From the NCBI RefSeq assembly GCF_000427465.1, contig NZ_ATYB01000014.1, positions 2,317,570-2,381,569 on the forward strand: DNA of 64,000 nucleotides, given 5' to 3'. This document shows, in pieces, positions 1-9,273 of the stretch. The notes under the pieces are model-generated. The model was not told where the DNA came from. It saw nothing but the letters and a program-made list of their open reading frames with translations, and did no database searches. Origin of the DNA: Sinorhizobium arboris LMG 14919 (lineage in GTDB: Bacteria; Pseudomonadota; Alphaproteobacteria; Rhizobiales; Rhizobiaceae). The translations under genes and the position numbers were made by a program. The first letter of the stretch is position 1; every line of letters begins with the position of its first letter.

Positions 1-689
1 CGCTTCTCGAGATCCTTGACGTCCATTGCAAGGCACAGGATCGCCATGACTTCGGACGCCACGGTGATGTCGAAGCCGGTCTCCCGCGGATAACCGTTGG
101 CGACACCGCCGAGCGAGCCGACGATCTGGCGAAGCGCCCGGTCGTTCATGTCCATGACCCGCCGCCAGGCTATGCGGCGAATGTCGATCGCCTGCTCGTT
201 GCCCCAATAGATATGGTTGTCGATCAAGGCGGAGAGCAGATTATGCGCCGAAGTGATCGCGTGGAAATCGCCGGTGAAATGAAGGTTGATATCCTCCATG
301 GGCACCACCTGGGCGTAACCGCCGCCGGCCGCCCCGCCCTTGATGCCGAAGCAGGGTCCGAGCGATGCCTCGCGGATGCAGACGATCGTCTTCTTCCCGA
401 TGCGGTTCAGGCCGTCGCCGAGCCCGACCGTCGTCGTCGTCTTGCCCTCGCCCGCCGGCGTCGGGTTGATCGCCGTCACCAGAATGAGCCGGCCGTTCCT
501 TTTCTCCTTTTGCGCCACAATGAATTCGGCACTCACCTTGGCCTTGTCATGGCCGTAGGGAAGCAGATGTTCCGGCGGAATGCCGAGCTTGGCGCCGATC
601 TCCATGATCGGCTGTTTGCGCGCGGCGCGCGCAATTTCGATGTCCGACTTTACCTCTCCCACGGCTCCCCCCAAGCTTGCCTCACGCAT
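1..689 (-). CDS. fhs: Formate--tetrahydrofolate ligase (C-terminus cut by window edge)
   Basis: The product ligates formate to tetrahydrofolate using ATP, giving 10-formyl-THF for one-carbon metabolism in the cytoplasm. About 229 codons are present out of the roughly 560 usual for the family; the rest lies beyond position 1. The translated N-terminus has the family's start ([11 protein letters not shown]), a P-loop reading [11 protein letters not shown], and the FTHFS blocks [11 protein letters not shown] and [11 protein letters not shown]. An ATG at 689 has a strong GGAGGAGG Shine-Dalgarno four bases upstream. A GTG at 662, nine codons in, matches the usual N-terminus (MGEVKSD) but has a poorly spaced ribosome site. 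The gene follows the DUF cluster on the same strand after 109 bp with a hairpin between, so it is probably transcribed separately. Confidence 0.95.
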   Translation of the reverse strand, partial: MREASLGGAVGEVKSDIEIARAARKQPIMEIGAKLGIPPEHLLPYGHDKAKVSAEFIVAQKEKRNGRLILVTAINPTPAGEGKTTTTVGLGDGLNRIGKKTIVCIREASLGPCFGIKGGAAGGGYAQVVPMEDINLHFTGDFHAITSAHNLLSALIDNHIYWGNEQAIDIRRIAWRRVMDMNDRALRQIVGSLGGVANGYPRETGFDITVASEVMAILCLAMDVKDLEK

Positions 690-766
690 CCCGCCTCCTC
701 CGCGGAAAATACGCAAGTTCCGTTTCCTGTGCCTGCTGCTGCAGCGACCTTAGCGCCTCCACTGGC

Positions 767-799
767 ACGCGCGGCGCTGTAGGCTCGCACGCCGCGCGT
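767..799 (-). terminator. GC-rich hairpin at the end of the DUF cluster
   Basis: A perfect 10-bp inverted repeat (ACGCGCGGCG at 767-776 and CGCCGCGCGT at 790-799) directly abuts the stop codon of the DUF2333 gene. There is no clear T-run, so it may be an mRNA 3' stabiliser or Rho-assisted stop and not a classical terminator. Confidence 0.45.
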
Positions 800-2019
800 C
801 AACGGGCAAGAATATCGCGCATCTCCACGAGGTTCGATCGAACCCGGAGGATGTAGAAGCCCATCGTCGCGAGATGCGTCGGCATGATCCAGCCGTCCTC
901 GCGGCCGTTCGAGATGATCAGCGGCTGAATTCTGAGCGCAGCGCGAAGCTGCTTCATCGTTTCGGTATAGATCGGCGCCAGACCGCGCTGGCTGACGACA
1001 TTCTCGAAATCGCCGCCGGCGGCCGAGAGGATGCCGTAATAGCCGTAGAGCTGTCCGAAGGCGAACCAGAAGCGGTCGTCCGCCCGGGTGTCGAACCAGC
1101 CGCCATTGTGGAACTCCGAGCGCTCGCGGATGATGGCCGAGGTATTGCCGAGATCGTTCGCGACCCGGTCGAGGAACTCGACCATGTTGTCGGAACGGCC
1201 GTCGAAGATCGCCTCGCACTTGCCGAGAGAAACGTTGAATTTCCTGAGATCGCGCATGGCCGAGCGATAGAAGCTCGGGGTCGGCGTCTTGGGGCCGAAG
1301 GGGTTGAGCCCGAAATACCAGGTCTCCTCGTCGAACTGGATATTGCCGCGCGCGCTCTGCAGGTCGGCATTGACGCCCGATGTGCCGCGCACGCGTCCGA
1401 GCGAATCGACGAGTTCCACCGCCGTGCGGCGCACCGCCTGGTTGATGCCGCGCTGGAAGGACGCCTTGTTGTCCAGCCACGGCGTATCGTCCCAGTCGAG
1501 CCCGAAAAACCCGAGCTTGTAGCCCAGCATGGACGATATCCAGGCATTCTGATTGACATTGAGGTCGATGAGATCGGCCGCCACGTCGACGATGGCCGAG
1601 GTCTGGCAGACCGTCCCGGCCGGAAGCTGCGCCACGGCAAGGGCCTCGGTCGTACTGTCGGCACCGGAGGGAGCGACCGCGGCCCGGCTTGCGTCGGCCG
1701 CGGCGCCGGACTGTCCCGTCGTCGTTCCGGGGCCGCTGACGGGCGAACCGGCCGGCAGCTTGCGCTCGGCGAGTTTGTAACGATCGACATAATCAGGGTC
1801 GAAATTCGTCCAGGCTTGCGTCTGCCAGACAAAGTAGCCGTAGAACAGGACCAGGCAGAACAGGATCAGGGCGATCGGGCCCTTGATGATCCAGCTTCGT
1901 TCCCGATACCAGTTGCCGAGCGCGACGAACGGCCAGAGAAGCCACGCCACCGCCAACCCGATGCCACGGCCGATCGCCGTAAAAACACGCTGAAAGAACG
2001 CAACGATCGGATCGAACAT
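799..2019 (-). CDS. DUF2333-family membrane-anchored protein
   Basis: This 406-aa protein resembles the DUF2333 family of uncharacterised alphaproteobacterial proteins; its biochemical role is unknown. An amphipathic or hydrophobic stretch at about residues 14-35 is followed by a clear membrane segment at about 48-66 (ALILFCLVLFYGYFVW). A Ser/Thr/Ala-rich linker (about 90-125) leads to a large, presumably periplasmic, soluble domain. It is the last gene of the cluster and starts 3 bp after the stop of the DUF6638 gene, so the two are almost certainly co-transcribed. As the only predicted transmembrane protein of the set, it could be the membrane anchor of a complex; that is inference from layout. 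Confidence 0.8.
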   Translation of the reverse strand: MFDPIVAFFQRVFTAIGRGIGLAVAWLLWPFVALGNWYRERSWIIKGPIALILFCLVLFYGYFVWQTQAWTNFDPDYVDRYKLAERKLPAGSPVSGPGTTTGQSGAAADASRAAVAPSGADSTTEALAVAQLPAGTVCQTSAIVDVAADLIDLNVNQNAWISSMLGYKLGFFGLDWDDTPWLDNKASFQRGINQAVRRTAVELVDSLGRVRGTSGVNADLQSARGNIQFDEETWYFGLNPFGPKTPTPSFYRSAMRDLRKFNVSLGKCEAIFDGRSDNMVEFLDRVANDLGNTSAIIRERSEFHNGGWFDTRADDRFWFAFGQLYGYYGILSAAGGDFENVVSQRGLAPIYTETMKQLRAALRIQPLIISNGREDGWIMPTHLATMGFYILRVRSNLVEMRDILAR

Positions 2020-2022
2020 GTT

Positions 2023-3312
2023 TTATTCCTCTTTGAGACCGTAGAGCTTGTGACGGAAGGCGGCCTTGTCCCTGAGATATGTGCCGGTCAGTGTCGCAAC
2101 AACATATTCGCGGAAGTTTTCGCTGTAGCCCTCATAGGCTTTGTAGAAGCCTTGCTTGTCGAACACGAACCGCGAGACAAAGTCGCGCGGAACGAGCTCG
2201 GAGACCAGCCGGTTGACGAGCCATTGATCCTGATGCTGCGGGGCGGCGCGGACAAGCAGGAAGCGATTCTCGGGCGCGACGTCCTGCATCCTGATCGTAC
2301 CCGTCGCGGCGATCGCCCGTGTCATTTCCTGAATGAAAGGATAAGTCCCGTCGCGCGCCACGAGCGCCGCATTGCGGTGGATCCAGGTCTGCAGCCATAT
2401 TCTGTCGACATGCATCAGGTCCGCATTCGGATCGGCGGCGTTGACGAGCCCGCGGATCACCATATCCGCCCGATGCTGGAATAGGCCGGACTCCTGCACC
2501 CAGGAAGCCTGCGGCAATTGCAGCCGGTTCGTCGTCGCCAGGAAATCGTAAATGCGGGCATGGTCGGTTATGGCGATGTAGCTCACCTGCCAGGGCCGCG
2601 ACCGGCGGAAGCCGGGCACCGAAGGATCACAGATGACGGTGGTCGTCTTCGCGTCGAGAAAGACGTAGACGCCGCCGAAGTGATTGGCCCAGAAGGCCTC
2701 ATGGCGGAAGACGAGCTCGTCCGGCACGAGCACGTTCTGCCTTATGTCGCCGGTCGTCCTGGCGAGCTCCACCATCCGGCCGAGCATCGCGTCGTCCGCC
2801 CACGCGTTCGGCACCTTCTTCAGCCGGTCCACAAGCTCGCGCAGTTCGGTCGCCTTGCCGAGCATGTCTTCCGCCGAAAGCACCCGGAAGCGGACTTCGT
2901 TGATGGAAAGCAGATCGTCTATGTCTTCGACGACCGAGACCGAGTCCTCGATCTCGCCATAAAGCGCATCCTTGAGCGTTATCGCATTGATCGCGCGGCC
3001 ATTGGCGTTGAAGAACTCGTGCATCAGCGCCGCCGTGTTGGAGAAGCTCGTGTGGACGACCGGCAGTTCCGCCTGCGCCGGCGTCAGGATAATGAAGCGC
3101 CGGTTGACCCGGTTCGGATCCAGATAGTCGCGATCGCCGATTTCCTCGGCTATCTCGGGCGAGAAGCCGGTCATGTCGATGCTGAACCGCTGAAGCTCTG
3201 TCGGTTTCAGCCCGAAGCCTTTGAGGGCCTTGTTATAGCGCGCAACGAGATGCGGCTCGGAAATGTCGAGCAGCCGTCCATAGATGAGCTCCGCTTCCAG
3301 AAGACGCTTCAT
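2023..3312 (-). CDS. DUF6638-like protein of unknown function
   Basis: The protein is 429 aa from the ATG at 3312, with no signal peptide or membrane segment visible. I place it in the DUF6638 type from overall sequence impression; no catalytic motif is recognisable. The reading frame extends 12 codons upstream to a TTG, but the ATG at 3312 has a GAGGAA ribosome site and gives a more natural N-terminus (MKRLLEAELIYGRLLDI). Acidic, Leu-rich segments around residues 100-170 suggest a helical region. The stop lies 3 bp before the DUF2333 start, so the two genes form a unit. Confidence 0.65.
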   Translation of the reverse strand: MKRLLEAELIYGRLLDISEPHLVARYNKALKGFGLKPTELQRFSIDMTGFSPEIAEEIGDRDYLDPNRVNRRFIILTPAQAELPVVHTSFSNTAALMHEFFNANGRAINAITLKDALYGEIEDSVSVVEDIDDLLSINEVRFRVLSAEDMLGKATELRELVDRLKKVPNAWADDAMLGRMVELARTTGDIRQNVLVPDELVFRHEAFWANHFGGVYVFLDAKTTTVICDPSVPGFRRSRPWQVSYIAITDHARIYDFLATTNRLQLPQASWVQESGLFQHRADMVIRGLVNAADPNADLMHVDRIWLQTWIHRNAALVARDGTYPFIQEMTRAIAATGTIRMQDVAPENRFLLVRAAPQHQDQWLVNRLVSELVPRDFVSRFVFDKQGFYKAYEGYSENFREYVVATLTGTYLRDKAAFRHKLYGLKEE

Positions 3313-3396
3313 GCGGCCATGTTCCTCATCGGCCCGCCCCCTGTTCAACCCGGATGAAGAGAGGGGCAGACCGAGACGCCAAGTTCAACACCCGAG

Positions 3397-3801
3397 TCAT
3401 CTCTTCTTCTCCCCCGGAACGAAGGTCAAATCCGCACTCCTCACTTCCCGCGCCAACCGCTTTTCGAGCACCGCCACGATCGTCTCCAGCACCGCCGTGC
3501 GGTCATTGAAGATGTCGGTATTCCAGAAGCGGAGCACACTCCAGCCGTTCCCGACCATGTACCTGTCGCGCCTCTCGTCGCCGCCGCCGATCTGATGCTG
3601 GCTGCCGTCGACCTCGATAACCAGCCTCACGTCACGGCAGGCGAAATCAGCAAAATAAGGACCGATGGGGACCTGCCGGACGAATTTGAAGCCGTTGAGA
3701 CGCCGGTCTCGCAGTTCCGACCAGAGGATCGATTCCGCGTCGTTGTCGGCCTGCCGCAGACTCCTCGCGCGTTCCGTCCGGCGTTCGTTCGCTCCTCTCA
3801 T
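3397..3801 (-). CDS. DUF559 (Vsr/REase-like) endonuclease domain protein
   Basis: This 134-aa protein is nearly all a DUF559 domain, a PD-(D/E)XK relative of very-short-patch repair endonucleases. Recognisable features are an early Glu in the AESILWSELR helix, the block VRQVPIGPYFADFAC with a candidate metal-binding Asp, and the core strand LVIEVDGSQH. Such proteins are usually small, solitary and of unknown biological role. Its position is odd: it sits between the DUF6638 gene and the AAA+ gene, with a RIME-like palindrome directly upstream, as if inserted into an otherwise compact operon. The ATG at 3801 is used; no strong ribosome site is visible. Confidence 0.85.
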   Translation of the reverse strand: MRGANERRTERARSLRQADNDAESILWSELRDRRLNGFKFVRQVPIGPYFADFACRDVRLVIEVDGSQHQIGGGDERRDRYMVGNGWSVLRFWNTDIFNDRTAVLETIVAVLEKRLAREVRSADLTFVPGEKKR

Positions 3802-3817
3802 GATTGCGCTCTGCCCT

Positions 3818-3959
3818 GGGGTCTGCCCCTCACCCTAACCCTCTCCCCGCTTGCGGGGAGAGGGGACACCGTTGCGTTCTGCCTCAGCCTCCACAGACAA
3901 GGTCGAACTCGTCCCCTCGCCCCGCCTGCGGGGAGAGGGTTAGGGTGAGGGGCAGACCC
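3818..3959. repeat. RIME-like intergenic palindromic element
   Basis: The 142-bp segment has long complementary ends: GGGTCTGCCCCTCACCC at 3818 pairs with its reverse complement ending at 3959, with nested CCCCGC/GCGGGG hairpins inside. The terminal arms are over 30 bp. This matches the style of Rhizobium-specific intergenic mosaic elements. It lies upstream of the DUF559 gene and downstream of the AAA+ gene and could act as an mRNA hairpin between them. Confidence 0.8.
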
Positions 3960-3985
3960 AAGCGCAAACCTCGCAAACACAACCT

Positions 3986-5902
3986 TCACCCCTGCCACCT
4001 GCCCTCGCGCTTCATCGTCTCGATCTCTCGGACCGCCCTCTCGCGCTGGCGCTCGCGGCGGATGATCTCGCCGACGGCCGCATCGTCGGACTTGTCGGTG
4101 TAGCGGAACTCGCTATCGGCATAGCGGTTGATTTCCTGCAGCACCATGTCGATGGTGATCGGGCCGCGCAGTTCCTCGATCATGGCTTTCTTCTCGTCGT
4201 AGGGCTTATGCATGAACGAGCCCGCGTCCTTGAACCAGTCGTCGGGCACTTCCACGTCCATGGCCCTCAGCTTGACGGCATCGGTGATGTTCCTGATTGC
4301 ACGTCCGGTAAAGCGGGGTTCCGCCTGCTTGATCATGTGCAGATAGGCGCCGACATCGGCAAGCGTGGCAATCTTGCCCTTCTCCTTCTGATATCGCTCC
4401 CAGACGGCGGCAAGCCCCTCCTCCTGCGGCCGCGCATGCGCAGCGTAGGATTGCGAGACTGCGCGCTTGATCTCCTGACCCGCAAAGAGCTCATGCTCCC
4501 CGAGCGGAATCTGATGGTTCTTGCCGACGAGCAGGGCGAAGATATCGATGTAGTCGTCCTCGGTCTGCGGTCCGTCGACCAGCCAGCGCGCGCCGGCGCG
4601 CTGGCGCAGCGCGTCGTCGACATTTTCCGGATGGTTCGAGAACATGCCGAAGGTACAATTGCCGCGCACCACCGTCGAGGCGCCGGCGAAGCTCTCCATC
4701 AGCACCGCCGTCACCTCGTGCTGTCCGGCCGAGGCGCGATCGTCCGAGCGCTTGGCCGCCACCTGATCGACATCGTCGATCGTGCCGAAGCCGATCGCCC
4801 GCGGGTTCATGACGTTGTTGACGAATTCCTTGCAGTTCTGGCCCGATTTGCCCTGATAGGAGGAAATCTGGTCGACTCCGAAATTCTCGTAATGAAACGG
4901 GTAGCCTGCAATGCCGCAATATTCATGCAGCATGCCGGCGAGCATCTGGATCAGGATCGTCTTGCCGGTACCCGGCATGCCGTCGCCGATGAAGGTGAAG
5001 AGAAAGCCGCCGAGTTCGACGAAGGGATTCATCTGCCGGTCGAAGTCATAGGCCATCAGCATCTTGGCGAGCTTCAGCGCCTGGTATTTGGCGATGTGGT
5101 TGCCGATGATCTCTTCGGGCTTTTTGAAGGTCATAATCAGCGGCTTGCGCTTCTGCCCCGGCGCGACGTCGAAACCGTCGAGCGTGAAATCGTCCTGGTC
5201 GAGCCGGATATGCACGCTCTCGAAATTCTGCAGCCCGGTGAAACGCGCCTTGCGCGCGATCAGACCCTCGATCGCGATGCGGGAAAAGGCGCGGGCCCGC
5301 GCGATCAGCGCAAGCTCGTCCGGCGCACCGGCGATGCTGCGATCGAGACCGGCGACCATGTATTTCACCGCGTCCTGGGGCGTATCGAAAAGGAAATCCG
5401 GCTCCGCGGCATCGTCCACCGGCTCTCCCTCTCCCTGCAGCGTCGCGCCGAGATAGGCGGCAAGTGTGAAGGCGGCGATATAAGCCGAAGCCGAGAGCAG
5501 CGCCTTGAAATGAGCCGCATCTTCGCCGGCGAGCGGCGCGGTGGCGTTACGCGCCTGCAACTGCTCAAGGCTCGTCTGACGAGCGAAGACATCGGCAACG
5601 GCCAGCGCCACCTGGATGCCGCGGCGGGTACGATAGAGCACCGAATGCTGCACCGGTGACAGGAGCGGATCGGCGCCGCGCACCGCCTGGATGGTACGCG
5701 CAAGTTCGACCTCGCGGCTGCGCCGCTGACCGCCGGTCGAGACCGTCGAGACGAAGCGTCGCCCCGTTCCTGCCAGAGGTGCGCCGGACGCACCCTCGTC
5801 CCGCTCGAGAATGGCGAGCTTGGTGACCAGGCTCTGAGCCACCGCCTGATGTCTGGCGATCTCGTCTTCATGCAGCGTCGTCAGCCCTGTGTTCAAAGCC
5901 AT
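3986..5902 (-). CDS. AAA+ ATPase of uncharacterised cluster
   Basis: This is a 638-aa cytoplasmic ATPase. The N-terminal ~290 residues are mostly helical with no recognised domain. The AAA+ module follows: Walker A GDGMPGTGKT at about 306-315, a degenerate Walker B-like strand IGFGTIDDVDQ at about 370-380, a sensor-1 Asn in FSNHPENVD near 423, and arginine-finger candidates in ALRQRAG near 433-435. The C-terminus ends in a charged helix rich in Arg and Glu. Co-transcription with the 382-aa protein is implied by a 3-bp gap. Such ATPases usually remodel a partner protein; the substrate here is unknown, and the neighbouring coiled-coil and DUF proteins are the natural candidates. Confidence 0.85.
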   Translation of the reverse strand: MALNTGLTTLHEDEIARHQAVAQSLVTKLAILERDEGASGAPLAGTGRRFVSTVSTGGQRRSREVELARTIQAVRGADPLLSPVQHSVLYRTRRGIQVALAVADVFARQTSLEQLQARNATAPLAGEDAAHFKALLSASAYIAAFTLAAYLGATLQGEGEPVDDAAEPDFLFDTPQDAVKYMVAGLDRSIAGAPDELALIARARAFSRIAIEGLIARKARFTGLQNFESVHIRLDQDDFTLDGFDVAPGQKRKPLIMTFKKPEEIIGNHIAKYQALKLAKMLMAYDFDRQMNPFVELGGFLFTFIGDGMPGTGKTILIQMLAGMLHEYCGIAGYPFHYENFGVDQISSYQGKSGQNCKEFVNNVMNPRAIGFGTIDDVDQVAAKRSDDRASAGQHEVTAVLMESFAGASTVVRGNCTFGMFSNHPENVDDALRQRAGARWLVDGPQTEDDYIDIFALLVGKNHQIPLGEHELFAGQEIKRAVSQSYAAHARPQEEGLAAVWERYQKEKGKIATLADVGAYLHMIKQAEPRFTGRAIRNITDAVKLRAMDVEVPDDWFKDAGSFMHKPYDEKKAMIEELRGPITIDMVLQEINRYADSEFRYTDKSDDAAVGEIIRRERQRERAVREIETMKREGRWQG

Positions 5903-5905
5903 GGC

Positions 5906-7054
5906 TTAAACCTCGCTCACCACCTGGTTGCCGGATATGACATGCACCTTGTAATCGCCGAAGACCTGGGTGGCCTCGCCGGACGCGTAGAGCGCCTGAT
6001 AGGCATCGTGCGGCACCAGAGCATGCTTCTCGTATGCGCTGACCCCCATCCGCGCCGCCTCGAGATTGGCGGTATCGATGTGAAACTCCTCCTGCGCCGG
6101 CGTGGAAGACCAGAAGCCACGCGTCGCCGGCCGCTCTGCCTTCGAGAAGACCTCTTGCACCGTCCAGGTGAGCAGCCACGCATTTTCCGTCTTGCGCACC
6201 CTGGAGAGAATGTCGTTGATCCTCGCATTGTTCTCGGTGATGCCGGCCGAATAGAAGGGGCCGAGCACGATCCGCCGAAGCTGCTTGGGATGCAGTTCCG
6301 AAAAATCCCTGTCGAGATTGGTGGCGATCGTCACCGGCGTCAGCGAATAGGCGCTGTTCTTGGAGGCGAAATCGTCGAAGCGGCTTGCGAGCTCCGGATT
6401 GAGCAGACCGCCGACCGGCAGAGGAATCTCGACTCCTGGATTGAGCTTGCCGTCCCCGGTAACCAGCATCTCGACGATGTTTTTCGAGGAATCCTCGATC
6501 GTCGCCATATAGATCATGGGCAGCGTCTGGCTGCCGTCGAACGCGCCCCAGGACACGACGTAGAAGGGTCGCATCGTCTTCGGATTGACCGCGACCCGGA
6601 TCGTCTCCGGCAAAACGAAGGGCGAGAAGATATCTCCCTTGCCGATCTGTTCCAGATAGAGCCTTTCGGCCATGCGAGCCTGAAGCGCCTCGGGAAACGC
6701 TTTTTGCCTCAGGATGAAATCGACCATTTCCTCGCGCAGCGCATCGGCGGACGGGATGCTCGCAAGCCGCTTCTCCGCATTCTGCCGGTCGTTTTCGAGT
6801 TCCAGCACGTTCTGGAAAACGGGGAAGCCGCTTTCGGCGCGGGAGATACGAAACTGCTCGACGAAACCGATCCGGTTTTCCCAGCAGGCGATCGAAGCTT
6901 TCAGCCGGGCAAGATAGGGAACGATGACCTCGCCGACGACCGTATTGCGGTAGAGCGGCGAGTTGCGGTCTCCGAGGAACAGCTCAAGGCCTGCGAGCGC
7001 TGCGCGGATGGAGCCGAAATATTGCCTGACGGCCGGAGAAATGGCGGTATTCAT
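5906..7054 (-). CDS. Uncharacterised 382-aa cluster protein
   Basis: I do not recognise this protein. It has no signal peptide, no membrane segment and no cofactor motif. The N-terminal ~120 residues look helical (LARLKASIACWENRIG and ELENDRQNAEKRLASI), followed by a probable mixed alpha/beta part (residues about 150-382). It lies between the coiled-coil gene (61 bp upstream) and the AAA+ gene (3 bp downstream), so it probably belongs to the same complex or pathway. The ATG at 7054 is supported by the frame and by spacing from the upstream gene. Confidence 0.75.
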   Translation of the reverse strand: MNTAISPAVRQYFGSIRAALAGLELFLGDRNSPLYRNTVVGEVIVPYLARLKASIACWENRIGFVEQFRISRAESGFPVFQNVLELENDRQNAEKRLASIPSADALREEMVDFILRQKAFPEALQARMAERLYLEQIGKGDIFSPFVLPETIRVAVNPKTMRPFYVVSWGAFDGSQTLPMIYMATIEDSSKNIVEMLVTGDGKLNPGVEIPLPVGGLLNPELASRFDDFASKNSAYSLTPVTIATNLDRDFSELHPKQLRRIVLGPFYSAGITENNARINDILSRVRKTENAWLLTWTVQEVFSKAERPATRGFWSSTPAQEEFHIDTANLEAARMGVSAYEKHALVPHDAYQALYASGEATQVFGDYKVHVISGNQVVSEV

Positions 7055-7115
7055 GGCAGCTCTCCCGGCAAATGCCGAAAGGCGGTCGGAGATCGGGTCA
7101 TTGCCGCCTTGCCGA

Positions 7116-8204
7116 TCACTGCTTCACATAATTTGCGGCATTGTGCTTGTCCATCACCGTCTGGAAGCGGCGCGCGAAGGCGTCGTCGGCGAGTTTCTTG
7201 CGCCGCTGGATATCCTGGGTCGCAAGCATGTTCTTTTCATGCATCTCGAGCAAGTCGCCGATGTGGCGCTGTGCGGCCGCGCCGATACCGGCCATGGTCT
7301 CCTCGGCGGCCGTGTCCACCTGGCTGCCGAGCGTGTTGATCTTGTGCGCCACGTCCTGCTGCGCAGCCGTCTTCAGCGAGTCCTCCAGCGCCTTGTAGAG
7401 AACGATGCGCTGCTCGGTGTCGATGGTCAGCTTGTTGATCAGCGTGTTCTGCGCGGCGATCTGGTTGTTGAGCGAGTCGACAAAGGTCTGGAACATCGCC
7501 GTATAGCGTTCGAGCGTCTGGCTCTCGGCCAGAAGCTCCTGCTCCTTCGCCTGCCTTTCGTTGTACTCGGTCGCAAGCTGCGAACGCTCTGCCTCGAGGT
7601 CGGTGCGGGTCTTCTGGTCGGTCGAGGCCGCGATCCTGTTCTCGATGTCGAGCAGCAGAGGGTTGAGTTCCTCGATCCGCTTCTGAGTCTGTTCCAACGC
7701 CGCCATCGTGCCCTTGCGGCGCTCGATCACCTGGATGAGGCTCTGCTCGGAGGTCTTGTAGCGCTGGTCGAGGATGGCCTTCTGGTCCTTGAGAATGCCG
7801 ACGATGGTATCCGATTTAGAAAGCAGTTCCTGCAAATTGCCGGCAAGCGACATGTTGCGCACGCGATCGGTGCGCAAACGCTGCATCTTTTGCCTGGAAA
7901 AGATGCCGATGAACTTCTCGTAGCCGGTGTAGCTCTTCATGCTCTCGAACTCGGCGCCGAAAACATTGGTCGCATCTTCGAGGCCAATGATCAGATCGGC
8001 GATATTGGCTTCCATCACCTTCTGCTGATTGACGACGTCCTGGATGCGGGCGTTCTCGATGTCGAAATCGACGTCGCCGAGCTTTGTGTCCGCCTTGGCG
8101 AATTGCTCGAGGACGACGCCGGACTGCTCGAGCTTGCTGCGCATGTCCTTGACCACGGTCCTGGTCTTCTCGATCTCGGCATCAAAATTCTGAAGCGTCG
8201 CCAT
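7116..8204 (-). CDS. Coiled-coil protein, possibly TelA-like
   Basis: This 362-aa soluble protein is almost wholly alpha-helical, with long heptad-like stretches (for example ELNPLLLDIENRIAAST and QLATEYNERQAKEQELL). The spacing of a Leu/Ile-rich helix followed by RIVLYKALEDSL recalls the TelA (toxic anion resistance) family, but I cannot establish that. It is the first gene of the minus-strand cluster, with a good ribosome site (GGGGAGAAGGCA before the ATG). A coiled-coil protein led by its own promoter and followed by an AAA+ ATPase and a membrane protein suggests a scaffold or an ATPase substrate; this is inference. Confidence 0.75.
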   Translation of the reverse strand: MATLQNFDAEIEKTRTVVKDMRSKLEQSGVVLEQFAKADTKLGDVDFDIENARIQDVVNQQKVMEANIADLIIGLEDATNVFGAEFESMKSYTGYEKFIGIFSRQKMQRLRTDRVRNMSLAGNLQELLSKSDTIVGILKDQKAILDQRYKTSEQSLIQVIERRKGTMAALEQTQKRIEELNPLLLDIENRIAASTDQKTRTDLEAERSQLATEYNERQAKEQELLAESQTLERYTAMFQTFVDSLNNQIAAQNTLINKLTIDTEQRIVLYKALEDSLKTAAQQDVAHKINTLGSQVDTAAEETMAGIGAAAQRHIGDLLEMHEKNMLATQDIQRRKKLADDAFARRFQTVMDKHNAANYVKQ

Positions 8205-8402
8205 TGCCTTCTCCCCTCAAGCCGCCCAGCAGTGCGCACCGGACTGTTTCAGCCCTTGATTGCACTTATATAAAGGATGTTTAGCACGGAACGACAAGGG
8301 CGCCGCCGCTTTTTCGAACGCACGGCAGCCTGCCGGCGGGGGCTTTATCGGGAGGCCGGTGTCCTTGGCGATCGCGCCGCCGGCGATCCGATCGCTCGCG
8401 CG

Positions 8403-8990
8403 TCAGCCTTCGCGCATCCGGTCTTCCCAATGGCGACGGCAATAGGATACGTATTTCTCATTGCCGCCGACATCAACCTGCGCCCCCTCGCGCATGACCT
8501 TGCCGCGACCGTCGAGCCGAACGACCATCGTTGCCTTGCGCCCGCAATGGCAGATGGTTCTGACTTCGCGCAGTTCGTCGGCAATCGCGAGCAAAGCCAT
8601 GGAACCGGGAAAAAGCTTGCCTTGGAAGTCCGTCCGCAGGCCATAGGCCATGACCGGAATGCCGAGGCGGTCCGCCACCCGCGCCAACTGCCAGACCTGT
8701 TCTTCACCGAGGAACTGCGCCTCGTCTACGAAGACGCAGGCGATCTCACCGGAGCCATCACCATTCAGACGCTCGATCAGCCCGTAGAGGTCGTCCTCTC
8801 CGCGGAAGGGGATGGCGTCCGATTCCAACCCGATGCGAGATGCGATGCGCCCCTCCCCTGCGCGGTCGTCGAACGCTGCTATCAGCATAACGACTCGCAT
8901 GCCGCGCTCCTGATAGTTGTAGGCGGCCTGCAGGAGCAGCGTGCTCTTGCCCGCGTTCATCGTCGCATAACTGAAATAAAGTTTGGACAT
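8403..8990 (-). CDS. tdk: Thymidine kinase
   Basis: Phosphorylates thymidine to dTMP in the salvage pathway. The 195-aa length fits the type II (TK1-like) family. Visible motifs are the P-loop MNAGKST (11-17), the catalytic Glu in FVDEAQF (Glu90), and a zinc site formed by Cys147-x-Cys149 and Cys184-x-x-His187. The lasso segment around YGLRTDFQGKLF contacts the base. The gene appears monocistronic; its upstream region is shared with divergent choX. Confidence 0.97.
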   Translation of the reverse strand: MSKLYFSYATMNAGKSTLLLQAAYNYQERGMRVVMLIAAFDDRAGEGRIASRIGLESDAIPFRGEDDLYGLIERLNGDGSGEIACVFVDEAQFLGEEQVWQLARVADRLGIPVMAYGLRTDFQGKLFPGSMALLAIADELREVRTICHCGRKATMVVRLDGRGKVMREGAQVDVGGNEKYVSYCRRHWEDRMREG

Positions 8991-9273
8991 GGCCTCCGGC
9001 TCCGGACATCGTGCCCGCTACATGACCGGGCAGGCGTCCGATGGCCAGAGCCTCTCGCGGCGACTCACAGATTTCGGCGAGGCGCGCGTCCGATGTCCCG
9101 CAGGTACCGATAGCCTCGGCGGCCGGCATTTCGCGGGCATTGCGACATTCGACGTCGCTTTATGCATCCCGTTAATGTACTGAGGCAATACACTTCTTTA
9201 AACGCCGGGGCGCTTGAATTCGCGCTTCATTGATGTTTGGCTAAAAAGAACACAAGGCAGGGGAACGACAACG

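Noticed and set aside
8991..9273. A riboswitch or long leader upstream of choX.
   Set aside because: The divergent tdk-choX gap shows only ordinary promoter-like sequence with weak dyads and no recognisable aptamer.
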